This document shows positions 33,761-41,298 of a DNA stretch of 64,000 bases, piece after piece (the stretch's first letter is position 1; each line of letters starts with the position of its first letter). The notes beneath the pieces are model-generated. The model had not been told where the DNA came from, did no database searches, and saw only the letters and a program-made list of their open reading frames with translations. The DNA comes from an uncultured Parabacteroides sp. (GTDB lineage: Bacteria > Bacteroidota > Bacteroidia > Bacteroidales > Tannerellaceae), in NCBI GenBank assembly GCA_949295065.1, contig CASFJQ010000006.1, positions 1 to 64,000 on the forward strand, given 5' to 3'. The position numbers and the translations under genes are program-made.

Positions 33761-34768
33761 TCATGCTTTTATTACTGCCTCCAAAAGCTCCTCAATGCTT
33801 CCCACCTTCAATTCCTCCCCACTCTCCGGATGCCACACAAAACAATCCGATTCCATATTGCCACATTCGATGAAATCTTTGGAATCGATGTGACGGCCGG
33901 CTTTGATACCGTTTCTTTGCAGAGCTTTTCTTACCATTGAATATTTGCAGCCATAACCTACGAGGCGCAATTCACGGTTGAAATCATTGTCGATACGGAA
34001 AAGTCCGCTTTCCATATCAAATGAAATTCCTTTGCGGGAGAAGAAAGAACTTAACTTACCGCTGAGGGAAAGGTCTTCGGGAGTGCCTATGGCAATGCCA
34101 CGTTCTTTATCCATCAGCCAAATTTTGTCGGCAATCTGAAGAGCTAGTTCCAGGTCGTGAGTGGAAAGGAAAATAGTTTTGTTCAGAGTGCGGGAGAGGT
34201 GATGCAGGAGTTGCATCATTTCCACCTTGCTAGGGAAATCAAGGAAAGCAGTAGGCTCGTCGAGGAAAATCACCGGAGTTTGCTGTGCAAGGGCTTTTGC
34301 AATCATCACCTTTTGGCGTTCGCCATCGCTTAGAGTATGCACCATGCGGTTGCGCAGACTTTCGATTCCAACCAGGGTTATAGCTTCGTCTACAATTTCA
34401 CGGTCTTTTTTATCCAAAGTTCCCCAAAAGCCGGTGTACGGACTTCTGCCCAAACCGATAAGTTCTATGACTGACATATTGCGGATATTGCATCGTTCGG
34501 TGAGAACTACACCGATGATGCGTGCCAACTGCTTGTCCGAATAAAGGGAAAGACTTTTCCCAAGAATTTCCACATCTCCGGATATTGCAGGAAGAAAGGC
34601 AGAGAGTGTGCGTAGCAAAGTGGATTTGCCGGCACCGTTTGAACCTAAAAGGCAAGTCAGTTCGCCACTGTAGATAGAAGCGTTTATTTTGTCGGCTACT
34701 ATTTTTGTACTGTTCTTAGTTGAATAGCCGGTTGTGAGATCTCTTAATTTTATGGCAGCCTGTTTCAT
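33761..34768 (-). CDS. ABC importer ATPase, FecE/BtuD type, with C-terminal extension
   Basis: 335 residues, about 80 more than the usual 250-260. The ATPase part has Walker A GSNGAGKST (42-50), the signature LSDGERQKVMIAKAL and Walker B VIFLDEPTAFLD. The extra C-terminal region (about 260-335: VGYGCKYSMVRKALQRNGIK, SKDFIECGNMESDCFVWHP) has its own fold-like pattern, with no family I recognise. It overlaps the permease gene by 4 bases and completes an importer for corrinoids or ferric siderophores. The neighbouring CobI-like gene makes a corrinoid substrate the better guess. Confidence 0.93.
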   Translation of the reverse strand: MKQAAIKLRDLTTGYSTKNSTKIVADKINASIYSGELTCLLGSNGAGKSTLLRTLSAFLPAISGDVEILGKSLSLYSDKQLARIIGVVLTERCNIRNMSVIELIGLGRSPYTGFWGTLDKKDREIVDEAITLVGIESLRNRMVHTLSDGERQKVMIAKALAQQTPVIFLDEPTAFLDFPSKVEMMQLLHHLSRTLNKTIFLSTHDLELALQIADKIWLMDKERGIAIGTPEDLSLSGKLSSFFSRKGISFDMESGLFRIDNDFNRELRLVGYGCKYSMVRKALQRNGIKAGRHIDSKDFIECGNMESDCFVWHPESGEELKVGSIEELLEAVIKA

Positions 34769-35802
34769 TCTTGTATAGATTCTTTACGCTTGTTGAACAA
34801 TACAGACATAACAACCGGCGCTCCGATAAGTGCAGTTACAGAGTTGACCGGCAATGCTCCTTCGAATCCCGGCATACGGGCAATAAGATTGCACACCAGC
34901 GCAAGTGATGCCCCGACAAGAAGTGATGCAGGCATAAGAATACGATGGTCTGATGTCTGGAATATTCCTCTGCACAAATGCGGAACTGCAAGTCCGAGGA
35001 AGGAAATAGGTCCACAATAAGCAGTGACTATAGCCGTGAGAATACCGGCACTACCGATTACCATAAGTCTTGCCCGCTTGATATTAAGACCGAGATTTCG
35101 TGCATACGACTCTCCGAGCAATAGCAGATTCATAGTCTTAATCAGTAAGAAAGATAATGGCAGAAGTATTGCCATAAGGCAGATGAAAAGATTCATCTGG
35201 TCTCCTGAAACACGGGCAAAGCTACCCAAACCCCAGATTACGTAGGCTCTGATATCTTCTTCCACACTGAAATATTTCAGAACTCCGATTACAGCGTTTG
35301 CTACGTATCCAATCATCACACCGATAATAAGAAGAGTTACATTTCCGTGTACCTTCTGCGACACGAAAACAATCAGCGCCATTACGGACAGCGAACCAAT
35401 GATTGCCGCTATTGTGAGCGCCACTTCTCCAATCACACCTATGCTGCTGAGGGCAACACCTCCGATACTGCCTGAAAGCAGAACAACAAAGGCAACTCCC
35501 ATACTGGCTCCGGAACTGATACCAAGAACTGACGGTCCGGCAAGAGGATTATGGAAAACAGTCTGCATCTGCAATCCGCTGACTGACAATCCGGCTCCGG
35601 CAACCAATGCAGTAAGAGCTTGCGGAACTCTGGATTTCCAAACAATATTCTCCCAAATTACCGGAGAATCTCCGCTGCCCCAAAGAATATTCCAAATCGA
35701 ACGGAACGGAATGGAAACTGAACCCAAAAGCAGATTCAGGCAGAAAAAGAAAAATATTGATGCTGTGAAAAGAAGCATGTAAATGACAACTTTCCTGCTC
35801 AT
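34765..35802 (-). CDS. ABC importer permease, FecCD/BtuC family
   Basis: 345 residues with about ten transmembrane helices. The family hallmarks are LNLLLGSVSIPFRSIWNILW at the start, SRVPQALTALVAGAGLSVSG, HNPLAGPSVLGISSGASMGV and the coupling-helix region LNIKRARLMVIGSAGILTAI, GPISFLGLAVPHLCR. It forms the inner-membrane channel of a B12 or siderophore importer. The gene starts 6 bp after the substrate-binding protein gene and overlaps the ATPase gene by 4 bp, so the three are one operon. Confidence 0.95.
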   Translation of the reverse strand: MSRKVVIYMLLFTASIFFFFCLNLLLGSVSIPFRSIWNILWGSGDSPVIWENIVWKSRVPQALTALVAGAGLSVSGLQMQTVFHNPLAGPSVLGISSGASMGVAFVVLLSGSIGGVALSSIGVIGEVALTIAAIIGSLSVMALIVFVSQKVHGNVTLLIIGVMIGYVANAVIGVLKYFSVEEDIRAYVIWGLGSFARVSGDQMNLFICLMAILLPLSFLLIKTMNLLLLGESYARNLGLNIKRARLMVIGSAGILTAIVTAYCGPISFLGLAVPHLCRGIFQTSDHRILMPASLLVGASLALVCNLIARMPGFEGALPVNSVTALIGAPVVMSVLFNKRKESIQE

Positions 35803-35808
35803 AACCGT

Positions 35809-36963
35809 TTATTTGAGAAGTGTATAATACTTAGGCTGATGCTCCGGAAGCAAGTCCGGGTGGAAAATCTTTATAAGGTCGGCAAGCACGATTTCCGGTT
35901 CTGTCGGCATACTTTCATAGAACGGGATAAGTCTCATATTGCAATATATAATCTTCCTGTTGTTGAAAGCGTCGAAATCTGTATATCTCGGGTCTTCGTC
36001 TTTGAGAACATCATAAGAAAAATCACCGTGGAAACTGTTTACGATTCTCCAGTAGTCGGCATGAGCAGCCTGGCTGTAAACTGTTTCGAAATCGAGAGTT
36101 ACACCGCCTGAACGTGGGTCGTCTTTCAGAAAATAATCGGCTCCGGCATCTTCGAACAGCTGGGCAAGGAAACTTTGTCCGCCGACAGCATACCAGTTTC
36201 CGCCTCTAATCTCACCGCTGAACACGACAGGACGTTTGTCAACACTGCGTGAAAGAGCCATCAGTTCATTATATCGCTTTTCTATAGCCTCGAAACTCTT
36301 GTTAGCTTTTTCCTCCATTCCGGTGAGCATACCGACGAATTTTATCCATTCAGCCTGGCCCAGAGGAGTCATCTCTTTATATCCAAGATGAGGAATCAGA
36401 GGAATACCTACTTCCTTCAGAGCGTCATATCCTCCACGTTTGAAAGGAGAAATAAGGATAACATCCGGATTTGCAGCTATAATAATTTCATTGTCGAAAT
36501 TCCCTTCAATTCCTATTTTTGCAGTCTTTCCCGTTTTCAGTCTTTCCTGCATTTCTTCGTTGAAAAGATGTCTGGTGCTGGTGATTCCTGCCACAAAATC
36601 CAAAGCACCCAATTTTATGAAGTTGGAAAGCTGTAGAGAAGTCATGCAAATAGTCTTTTTGATAGGGACTTCAATCACTGTATATTCATTGGGAATATTA
36701 TCAGTGCCGGCACCTTTGTTCACAAGAGCATAGCGATATGTTCCGCCTTGCTTTCCTTGCGGGTCCTGGATATCAACAAGTCTGACTCCATTACTTGGAT
36801 ACGACACTTTGAATCCTTTTGCGTAAGAAGGAGAAATTCTGACAGATGATGTATCTGATATAACTGTAGTGTTATGCTGTCCGCTAGTAGAGTTTGTTTT
36901 TTCCTGGCAACCAATTAGACCTAAAAATGCAAACAGCATGGATGCAAACCATAGATTCTTCAT
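35809..36963 (-). CDS. ABC importer substrate-binding lipoprotein, BtuF/FepB type
   Basis: 384 residues from the ATG at 36963. A longer frame opens at 37074, but a perfect -7 box (36985-36992) lies inside it and the shorter form starts with a lipoprotein signal (LIGCQEKT, Cys 19). The periplasmic-binding fold of the TroA/FecB type is visible: TSLQLSNFIKLGALDFVAGI, ANPDVILISPFKRGGYDAL, YAVGGQSFLAQLFEDAGADY. It delivers substrate to the BtuC-like permease. First gene of the operon, divergent from the CobI-like gene. I found no cobalamin riboswitch in the 163-bp divergent gap, which weakens but does not exclude a B12 role. Confidence 0.94.
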   Translation of the reverse strand: MKNLWFASMLFAFLGLIGCQEKTNSTSGQHNTTVISDTSSVRISPSYAKGFKVSYPSNGVRLVDIQDPQGKQGGTYRYALVNKGAGTDNIPNEYTVIEVPIKKTICMTSLQLSNFIKLGALDFVAGITSTRHLFNEEMQERLKTGKTAKIGIEGNFDNEIIIAANPDVILISPFKRGGYDALKEVGIPLIPHLGYKEMTPLGQAEWIKFVGMLTGMEEKANKSFEAIEKRYNELMALSRSVDKRPVVFSGEIRGGNWYAVGGQSFLAQLFEDAGADYFLKDDPRSGGVTLDFETVYSQAAHADYWRIVNSFHGDFSYDVLKDEDPRYTDFDAFNNRKIIYCNMRLIPFYESMPTEPEIVLADLIKIFHPDLLPEHQPKYYTLLK

Positions 36964-36984
36964 TGATGTGTTTTTTATTGTTGG

Positions 36985-36992
36985 CAAAGATA
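36985..36992 (-). promoter_or_regulatory. -7 box of the ABC importer operon
   Basis: Minus strand TATCTTTG, a perfect TAnnTTTG, 22 bases before the start codon at 36963. No good -33 TTTG. Confidence 0.5.
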
Positions 36993-37126
36993 GGAAAAAA
37001 AACTTGTTTTTGATTTTGCTTTCCCTAAGCGTGTTCTCTCTTATTAAAAGATAATCGGTTTTATCTTGTTTCATTTAGTTATTTTACTGATTTTTGCACT
37101 ATGAAAATATAAAAGAACCAACAATT

Positions 37127-37828
37127 ATGAGCAAAACAGTTTCGTTTGTTTCCCTCGGTCCCGGATATGTGGACTATATTACAATGAAGGCACTTAGAAG
37201 ACTTTCTGATGCAGATATTATATTTTGTCCGGCTACTAAAAACAAGGATGGCAATGTGATTTCGCGTACTAATGATTTGATATGCGACCTTGGTTTGAAG
37301 AAATGTATCCGTCTGTTTATCGTTCCGATGGAAAGAGACCGTACTAAAGCTTTAGAAGTATATAGAGCCATAGCCGATGAAATAAACGAATTTTCATTGC
37401 AGGAAAAACGTATTGTTGTGGCTGTTGAGGGTGATGCCGGCATTTATGCATCAACTCATTATATTATGGATTTCCTTAAGGAGATGAATATTCCCGTATC
37501 TCAGATAAGTGGTGTTCCTTCCTTTATTGCTGCCGGAGCATGTGCGCAGTTGCAAATGGTGGAACAGGATGAACGTCTGGTTGTTGTTCCTGGAAATGTT
37601 ACAGCAGAAGAATTAGACAGTTATTTTGCAACAAACCATACTGTTGTGATTATGAAGCTGTCGAAATGCCAGGATGTGGTGAAAGAATATATAGTAAATC
37701 ATCCGGAGCTGAATTATCATTATATTGAAAACGCATCATTGCCGGAAAGAGAATATTATACAACTGATAAGGAAGAACTGATAAGCAAGGTTTTCCCTTA
37801 TTTCTCGCTGATGATTATAAAACACTAG
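37127..37828 (+). CDS. cobI: precorrin-2 C20-methyltransferase-like protein (CobI/CbiL)
   Basis: 233 residues from the ATG at 37127; a TTG frame start lies 33 bases upstream. The tetrapyrrole methylase fold is clear: VSFVSLGPGYVDYITMKALR (SAM-binding GPG near the N-terminus), DADIIFCPATKNKDG, VVAVEGDAGIYAS (usually EGDP in this family), VSQISGVPSFIAAGA. CobI/CbiL adds a methyl at C20 of precorrin-2 early in the corrin ring pathway. No other corrin-ring genes are beside it, so it is stand-alone next to a BtuFCD-type importer. A weak promoter-like TTTTTG box ends 30 bases upstream. Assignment to CobI is by family resemblance; another methylase of the class is possible. Confidence 0.85.
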   Translation: MSKTVSFVSLGPGYVDYITMKALRRLSDADIIFCPATKNKDGNVISRTNDLICDLGLKKCIRLFIVPMERDRTKALEVYRAIADEINEFSLQEKRIVVAVEGDAGIYASTHYIMDFLKEMNIPVSQISGVPSFIAAGACAQLQMVEQDERLVVVPGNVTAEELDSYFATNHTVVIMKLSKCQDVVKEYIVNHPELNYHYIENASLPEREYYTTDKEELISKVFPYFSLMIIKH

Positions 37829-37831
37829 GAT

Positions 37832-37919
37832 AGTTGACAAGGCTTCAGGGACGAGTTGACAAGATTAAAACACTAACTCTTGTTACTTTGTCAACTTGTT
37901 TCTGTTGCCTTGTCAACTT
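37832..37919. repeat. post-stop GTTGACAAG element with inverted copy
   Basis: Left arm AGTTGACAAGGCTTCAGG then GACGAGTTGACAAG begins 3 bases after the cobI stop. The right arm, as its complement, reads AGTTGACAAGGCAACAG then AAACAAGTTGACAAAG. The arms pair over about 34 bp with mismatches and a 30-nt loop. Confidence 0.7.
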
Positions 37920-37941
37920 TAATCTTTCAACTCTCTTGTTT

Positions 37942-38319
37942 ATGGACAATAAAGGTTTCACCTTGAAAAAGCGGTTGAAAAGCTTTACCTATGCTTTCAA
38001 TGGCATATATATGCTTATCCGGAATGAACATAATGCATGGATACATTGTTTTGCAGCTGTATGTGTTATCGTTTTGGGCTTTTTGCTGGATATAGAAAGT
38101 TACGAGTGGATAGCTGTTTCGGTTGCCATAGGAATGGTTTTGGCTGCTGAGGCTGTCAATTCCTCAATCGAGGCGTTGTGCGATCTTGTGTCGCCCGGCT
38201 ATAATGAGGCAATAAAGAAAGCTAAAGATCTTGCCGCAGGAGCGGTTCTGATTCTGGCTATTGCTGCTGCAACAGTAGGATTGATTATTTTTATTCCTAA
38301 AATACTTGCGCTTATTTAG
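37942..38319 (+). CDS. dgkA: diacylglycerol kinase (DgkA family)
   Basis: 125 residues from the ATG at 37942 (MDNKGFTLKKRLKSF); the frame extends upstream only through repeat sequence. Three transmembrane helices are visible. The family core reads YAFNGIYMLIRNEHNAWIH and AEAVNSSIEALCDLVSPG, with the conserved E-x-x-N-x-x-x-E and the KDLAAGAVLI segment. It phosphorylates diacylglycerol or undecaprenol in the inner membrane, recycling lipid carriers. The next gene encodes a PAP2 phosphatase, so kinase and phosphatase of lipid carriers may be paired. Confidence 0.95.
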   Translation: MDNKGFTLKKRLKSFTYAFNGIYMLIRNEHNAWIHCFAAVCVIVLGFLLDIESYEWIAVSVAIGMVLAAEAVNSSIEALCDLVSPGYNEAIKKAKDLAAGAVLILAIAAATVGLIIFIPKILALI

Positions 38320-38333
38320 CATAGAATATAATC

Positions 38334-38371
38334 CTTGTCAACTCGTATCTGTAGTCTTGTCAACTTCAATT
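38334..38371 (-). repeat. post-stop GTTGACAAG element
   Basis: The minus strand reads AGTTGACAAGACTACAG then ATACGAGTTGACAAGG, the consensus form of the element, 15 bases after the dgkA stop and just before the PAP2 gene. Confidence 0.7.
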
Positions 38372-38386
38372 ATAAATACATTATCA

Positions 38387-38944
38387 ATGAGGCAAATTTT
38401 ATTATCATTAATGCTTGTTATCTGTGGCTTTTCGGTGACGGCACAGGAAATACAGGTTACCGGAGCCAGGAAGGCTGTGCGCACATCGGGAGATGTGTTG
38501 GTGTTTGTTACTCCGGTTGCCAGTCTTGCCACTGTTCTTGCCCTTCAGGATTGGGAAGGATTGAAGCAAGGAGCTTTGGCTGGTGTGACAACGGTTGGTG
38601 TTACTTATGCTCTGAAATTAATAGTTGATAAGCAGCGCCCGGACAGGAGTGATTTCCAGTCTTTCCCTTCAATGCACACTTCTGTTTCCTTTGCCGGAGC
38701 AGCATTCATACAGCGACGTTACGGATGGAAATGGGGAGTTCCGGCGTATTTGCTTTCCACTTATGTCGGCTGGAGCCGCGTTTACGGAAAGAAACACGAC
38801 TGGTGGGATGTGGCTGCGGGAGCCGTGATTGGCGTTGGCAGTTCATATATATTTACAAGACCTTTTGCCAAAAAGCATAATCTTACTATCAGTCCGGTTG
38901 CCGGAAACGGACACTGTGGCATTTATGCTTCTATGAACTTCTAA
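38387..38944 (+). CDS. PAP2-family phosphatase
   Basis: 185 residues from the ATG at 38387. Signal sequence ending FSVTAQ, so at least partly exported. The three PAP2 motifs are present: KLIVDKQRPDRS (KxxxxxxRP), PSMHTSVSF (PSGH-like) and SRVYGKKHDWWDVAAG (SRxxxxxHxxxD). Such enzymes dephosphorylate lipid phosphates such as undecaprenyl or phosphatidylglycerol phosphate, or lipid A. Directly follows dgkA with a repeat element between, and may be co-transcribed with it. Confidence 0.93.
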   Translation: MRQILLSLMLVICGFSVTAQEIQVTGARKAVRTSGDVLVFVTPVASLATVLALQDWEGLKQGALAGVTTVGVTYALKLIVDKQRPDRSDFQSFPSMHTSVSFAGAAFIQRRYGWKWGVPAYLLSTYVGWSRVYGKKHDWWDVAAGAVIGVGSSYIFTRPFAKKHNLTISPVAGNGHCGIYASMNF

Positions 38945-38971
38945 TATACTTCCTAATTCAGGGATAATATG

Positions 38972-38979
38972 TAACTTTG
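38972..38979 (+). promoter_or_regulatory. -7 box of mnmA
   Basis: TAACTTTG, a perfect TAnnTTTG, 21 bases before the mnmA ATG. No TTTG at -33. Confidence 0.45.
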
Positions 38980-39000
38980 CAGACGAAAGGATAAAGATTT

Positions 39001-40077
39001 ATGGAAATAGCAGCATTAGTATCAGGTGGAGTGGACAGCTCTGTTGTTGTTCATCAGTTAAAGGAGGCGGGTTATGACCCGACAATCTTCTACATCCGTA
39101 TCGGTATGGAAGATAAAGACGGATATATTGATTGTCCGGCTGAGGAAGATATTGAAATAACTTCATATATCGCCAAGAAATATGGTTGCCGTTTTGAGCA
39201 AGTTTCCTTGCATGATGAATATTGGGAGAAAGTTGTCAGCTACACTATCGAATCAGTGAAGCGTGGTCTGACTCCAAACCCGGATATGATGTGCAATAAG
39301 TTTATAAAGTTTGGTTGCTTCGAAGAAAAATGGGGAAAGGATTTCGATAAGATTGCAACCGGACATTATGCCACAACAACCGAGATTGACGGTAAAGTGT
39401 GGCTTTCAACAGCTAAAGACCCGGTGAAAGACCAGACAGACTTCCTTGGACAAATCACTCGCTTGCAGATTCAGAAACTGATGTTTCCTATCGGACATCT
39501 GATGAAAAGCGAAGTGCGCGCTATTGCTGAGGCTCAGAAATTGCCTAGCGCAAAGAGAAAAGACAGTCAGGGAATTTGTTTCCTCGGTAAAATCAATTAC
39601 AATGATTTTATTGAGCGTTATCTGGGACGCCGTACCGGAAAAATAATCGAGCTTGAAACAGGAAAGGTTCTCGGCAAGCACAACGGATATTGGTTCCACA
39701 CAATCGGTCAGCGCAAAGGTTTGGGCTTGAGCGGCGGTCCGTGGTTCGTTATCAAGAAAGATATAAAGCGTAATATAATATATGTATCCAACGGATATGA
39801 TCCGGAAACACAATACGGAAAGACTGTAAACCTTCAAGGTTTTGATTTCATAACTGAAGATCCTTGGGGCGAGTTTGACGATGCAAAGGAAATAACATTC
39901 AAAATCCGTCACACTCCGGAATTTACTCATGGTTATATACGCCGTATTGGTGACCTTTACCGTATCGAAAGTGATGATAAAATTCAGGGAATTGCTCCGG
40001 GACAATATGGAGTGATTTATGATAAGGATCATCATCTTTGTTATGGTAGCGGGATGATTATTGGAGATAATCAGTAG
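39001..40077 (+). CDS. mnmA: tRNA 2-thiouridine(34) synthase MnmA
   Basis: 358 residues. PP-loop [13 protein letters not shown] (residues 8-20) for ATP, the [12 protein letters not shown] segment carrying the first catalytic Cys (about 100) and the second in [15 protein letters not shown] (about 199), plus [12 protein letters not shown] and the C-terminal beta-barrel. It thiolates the wobble uridine of Lys, Glu and Gln tRNAs. Monocistronic: its own promoter and a strong hairpin flank it. The hairpin is built from the dispersed GTTGACAAG element. Confidence 0.97.
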   Translation: MEIAALVSGGVDSSVVVHQLKEAGYDPTIFYIRIGMEDKDGYIDCPAEEDIEITSYIAKKYGCRFEQVSLHDEYWEKVVSYTIESVKRGLTPNPDMMCNKFIKFGCFEEKWGKDFDKIATGHYATTTEIDGKVWLSTAKDPVKDQTDFLGQITRLQIQKLMFPIGHLMKSEVRAIAEAQKLPSAKRKDSQGICFLGKINYNDFIERYLGRRTGKIIELETGKVLGKHNGYWFHTIGQRKGLGLSGGPWFVIKKDIKRNIIYVSNGYDPETQYGKTVNLQGFDFITEDPWGEFDDAKEITFKIRHTPEFTHGYIRRIGDLYRIESDDKIQGIAPGQYGVIYDKDHHLCYGSGMIIGDNQ

Positions 40078-40081
40078 GAGT

Positions 40082-40160
40082 AAGTTGACAAGGGGACAAG
40101 TTGACAAGGCTACAGATACAAGTTTATGAGAAAAATAACTTGTATCTGTAGCCTTGTTTC
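40082..40160 (+). terminator. mnmA terminator built from a dispersed repeat
   Basis: AGTTGACAAGGGGACAAG begins 5 bases after the stop. It leads into a perfect 20-bp stem: left arm CAAGGCTACAGATACAAGTT (40105-40124), 12-nt loop, right arm its exact complement (40137-40156), then a short T-rich stretch. The stem shares GGCTACAGA with the elements at 38334 and 61660. Confidence 0.85.
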
Positions 40161-40182
40161 TTGTAAAAAAAGCATAATAATA

Positions 40183-40214
40183 TTTGGTTTATAAAATAAA
40201 CCTCTTTATATTTG
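40183..40214 (+). promoter_or_regulatory. promoter of the 40318-41201 operon
   Basis: TTTG (40183-40186), 20 bp, TATATTTG (40207-40214): a perfect Bacteroides promoter. It predicts a 5' leader of about 95 nt. Confidence 0.8.
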
Positions 40215-40283
40215 CGATGTGCAAAGGAATAATGCGCAGTTCTTTTGCACTTTTTTAATCCATGCATGGTTTATAAAATAAAC
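40186..40283 (+). promoter_or_regulatory. duplicated 16-bp box flanking the promoter, candidate operators
   Basis: GGTTTATAAAATAAAC occurs exactly at 40186-40201 and again at 40268-40283. The first copy lies in the spacer of the promoter and the second in the leader. The small winged-helix regulator encoded in the same operon is a natural candidate ligand (inference). Confidence 0.5.
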
Positions 40284-40317
40284 TACTTTAGTAAGGAACA
40301 TTTAAATTAATTCGATT

Positions 40318-40923
40318 ATGGAAAACGTCAAGTTTACAGAAAAAGAAAGTTTGGAGTTGATAACTTCAATGATACAGACAACGAAGCGCAATTTGAAAGT
40401 AGGCGATGGAAACCAGTTCCTTTTGTGGGGATATCTGACGGTGCTGACAACCTTGTCGGTTTATTTGTCGCTAATGTTGACACAGTCGGCATATTCATAT
40501 TACCTGTTCTTTATTATTCCAGTTATAGGATTTCCGGTTGCATACTATTATAAATCCAAGGACGGAGAAAATAATGTAACTACATATAGCGACCGTATAA
40601 TAGAGGCAATATGGAAAGTAATGGGAACAGTGTCAACCGTTCTGATATTGCTGATGAGCATGATTGTGTTTAAAGATTGCAGTATTGTTCCGGCATTTGT
40701 TCTGATTGTTATATCTTTGGGCTCTTGTGTTACAGGAGTAGTTTTGAAGGAAAAAATATTCAATACAAGTTATCTGGGCTTTTTGGCAGGAATTTATATG
40801 TTTTATTATGTTCCGTCGAAAGGAATGGATGATATGATGCTCCTGCTTTTTGCCCTTTCATTCATATTTGTGATGATAATTCCGGGTCATGTTATAAATC
40901 ATAAAGCAAAAGAATTATGTTGA
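40318..40923 (+). CDS. hypothetical multi-pass membrane protein
   Basis: 201 residues. A cytosolic N-terminal stretch (MENVKFTEKESLELITSMIQ, then TTKRNLKVGDG) is followed by about six hydrophobic helices in three pairs, ending in a short polar tail. I know similar proteins from Bacteroidetes, always beside a small winged-helix regulator, but no function. Its last codons overlap the regulator gene by 7 bases, so translation is coupled. It could be the sensor or the regulated target of that regulator. Confidence 0.85.
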   Translation: MENVKFTEKESLELITSMIQTTKRNLKVGDGNQFLLWGYLTVLTTLSVYLSLMLTQSAYSYYLFFIIPVIGFPVAYYYKSKDGENNVTTYSDRIIEAIWKVMGTVSTVLILLMSMIVFKDCSIVPAFVLIVISLGSCVTGVVLKEKIFNTSYLGFLAGIYMFYYVPSKGMDDMMLLLFALSFIFVMIIPGHVINHKAKELC

Positions 40924-41201
40924 AAGAGTTAGATCCGTTGTTGCATTCCCAATTGCGGTTGGCTATAGTTTCTATCCTGATGTCTGTCGAGGAAGCTGAT
41001 TTTGTCTTTATAAAGGAAAAGACAAATGCTACGGCGGGAAACCTTAGTGTACAGCTTGAAAAGCTTACTACGGCAGGATATATCGAGATAGAAAAAGGTT
41101 TTTCAGGGAAAAAGCCTCGCACCACTTGCCGGATGACAGACAAAGGACGCAAGGCTTTCGAAGATTACGTCAATACGTTGAAAGATTATTTGCATTTGTA
41201 A
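40917..41201 (+). CDS. small winged-helix transcriptional regulator (MarR/ArsR-like)
   Basis: 94 residues forming a single winged helix: LDPLLHSQLRLAIVSILMSV, then ADFVFIKEKTNATAGNLSVQ as the helix-turn-helix, LEKLTTAGYIEIEKGF and the wing with TTCRMTDKGRKAFEDYV. This is the compact HTH_34/MarR-like class that regulates membrane-protein operons. It is the second gene of a two-gene operon, overlapping the membrane protein gene by 7 bases. A duplicated box at the promoter suggests autoregulation. Confidence 0.92.
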   Translation: MLKELDPLLHSQLRLAIVSILMSVEEADFVFIKEKTNATAGNLSVQLEKLTTAGYIEIEKGFSGKKPRTTCRMTDKGRKAFEDYVNTLKDYLHL

Positions 41202-41223
41202 TTTTAAGGACGTTAATATAAAA

Positions 41224-41279
41224 AATACAGGCAAAAGTTTCTGATTGTAGATTCATTGAAACTTTGCCTGTATTTTTTA
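41224..41279. terminator. bidirectional terminator between convergent genes
   Basis: Left arm AATACAGGCAAAAGTTTC (41224-41241) and right arm GAAACTTTGCCTGTATT (41258-41274), with one bulge, followed by T-run on the plus strand and preceded by an A-run. Confidence 0.88.
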
Positions 41280-41298
41280 TTTATCATGGATTACTGAA

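Noticed and set aside
36964..37126. Cobalamin riboswitch between the importer and cobI
   Set aside because: No B12-box-like GCCACTG or conserved junctions are visible in the 163 bases on either strand.
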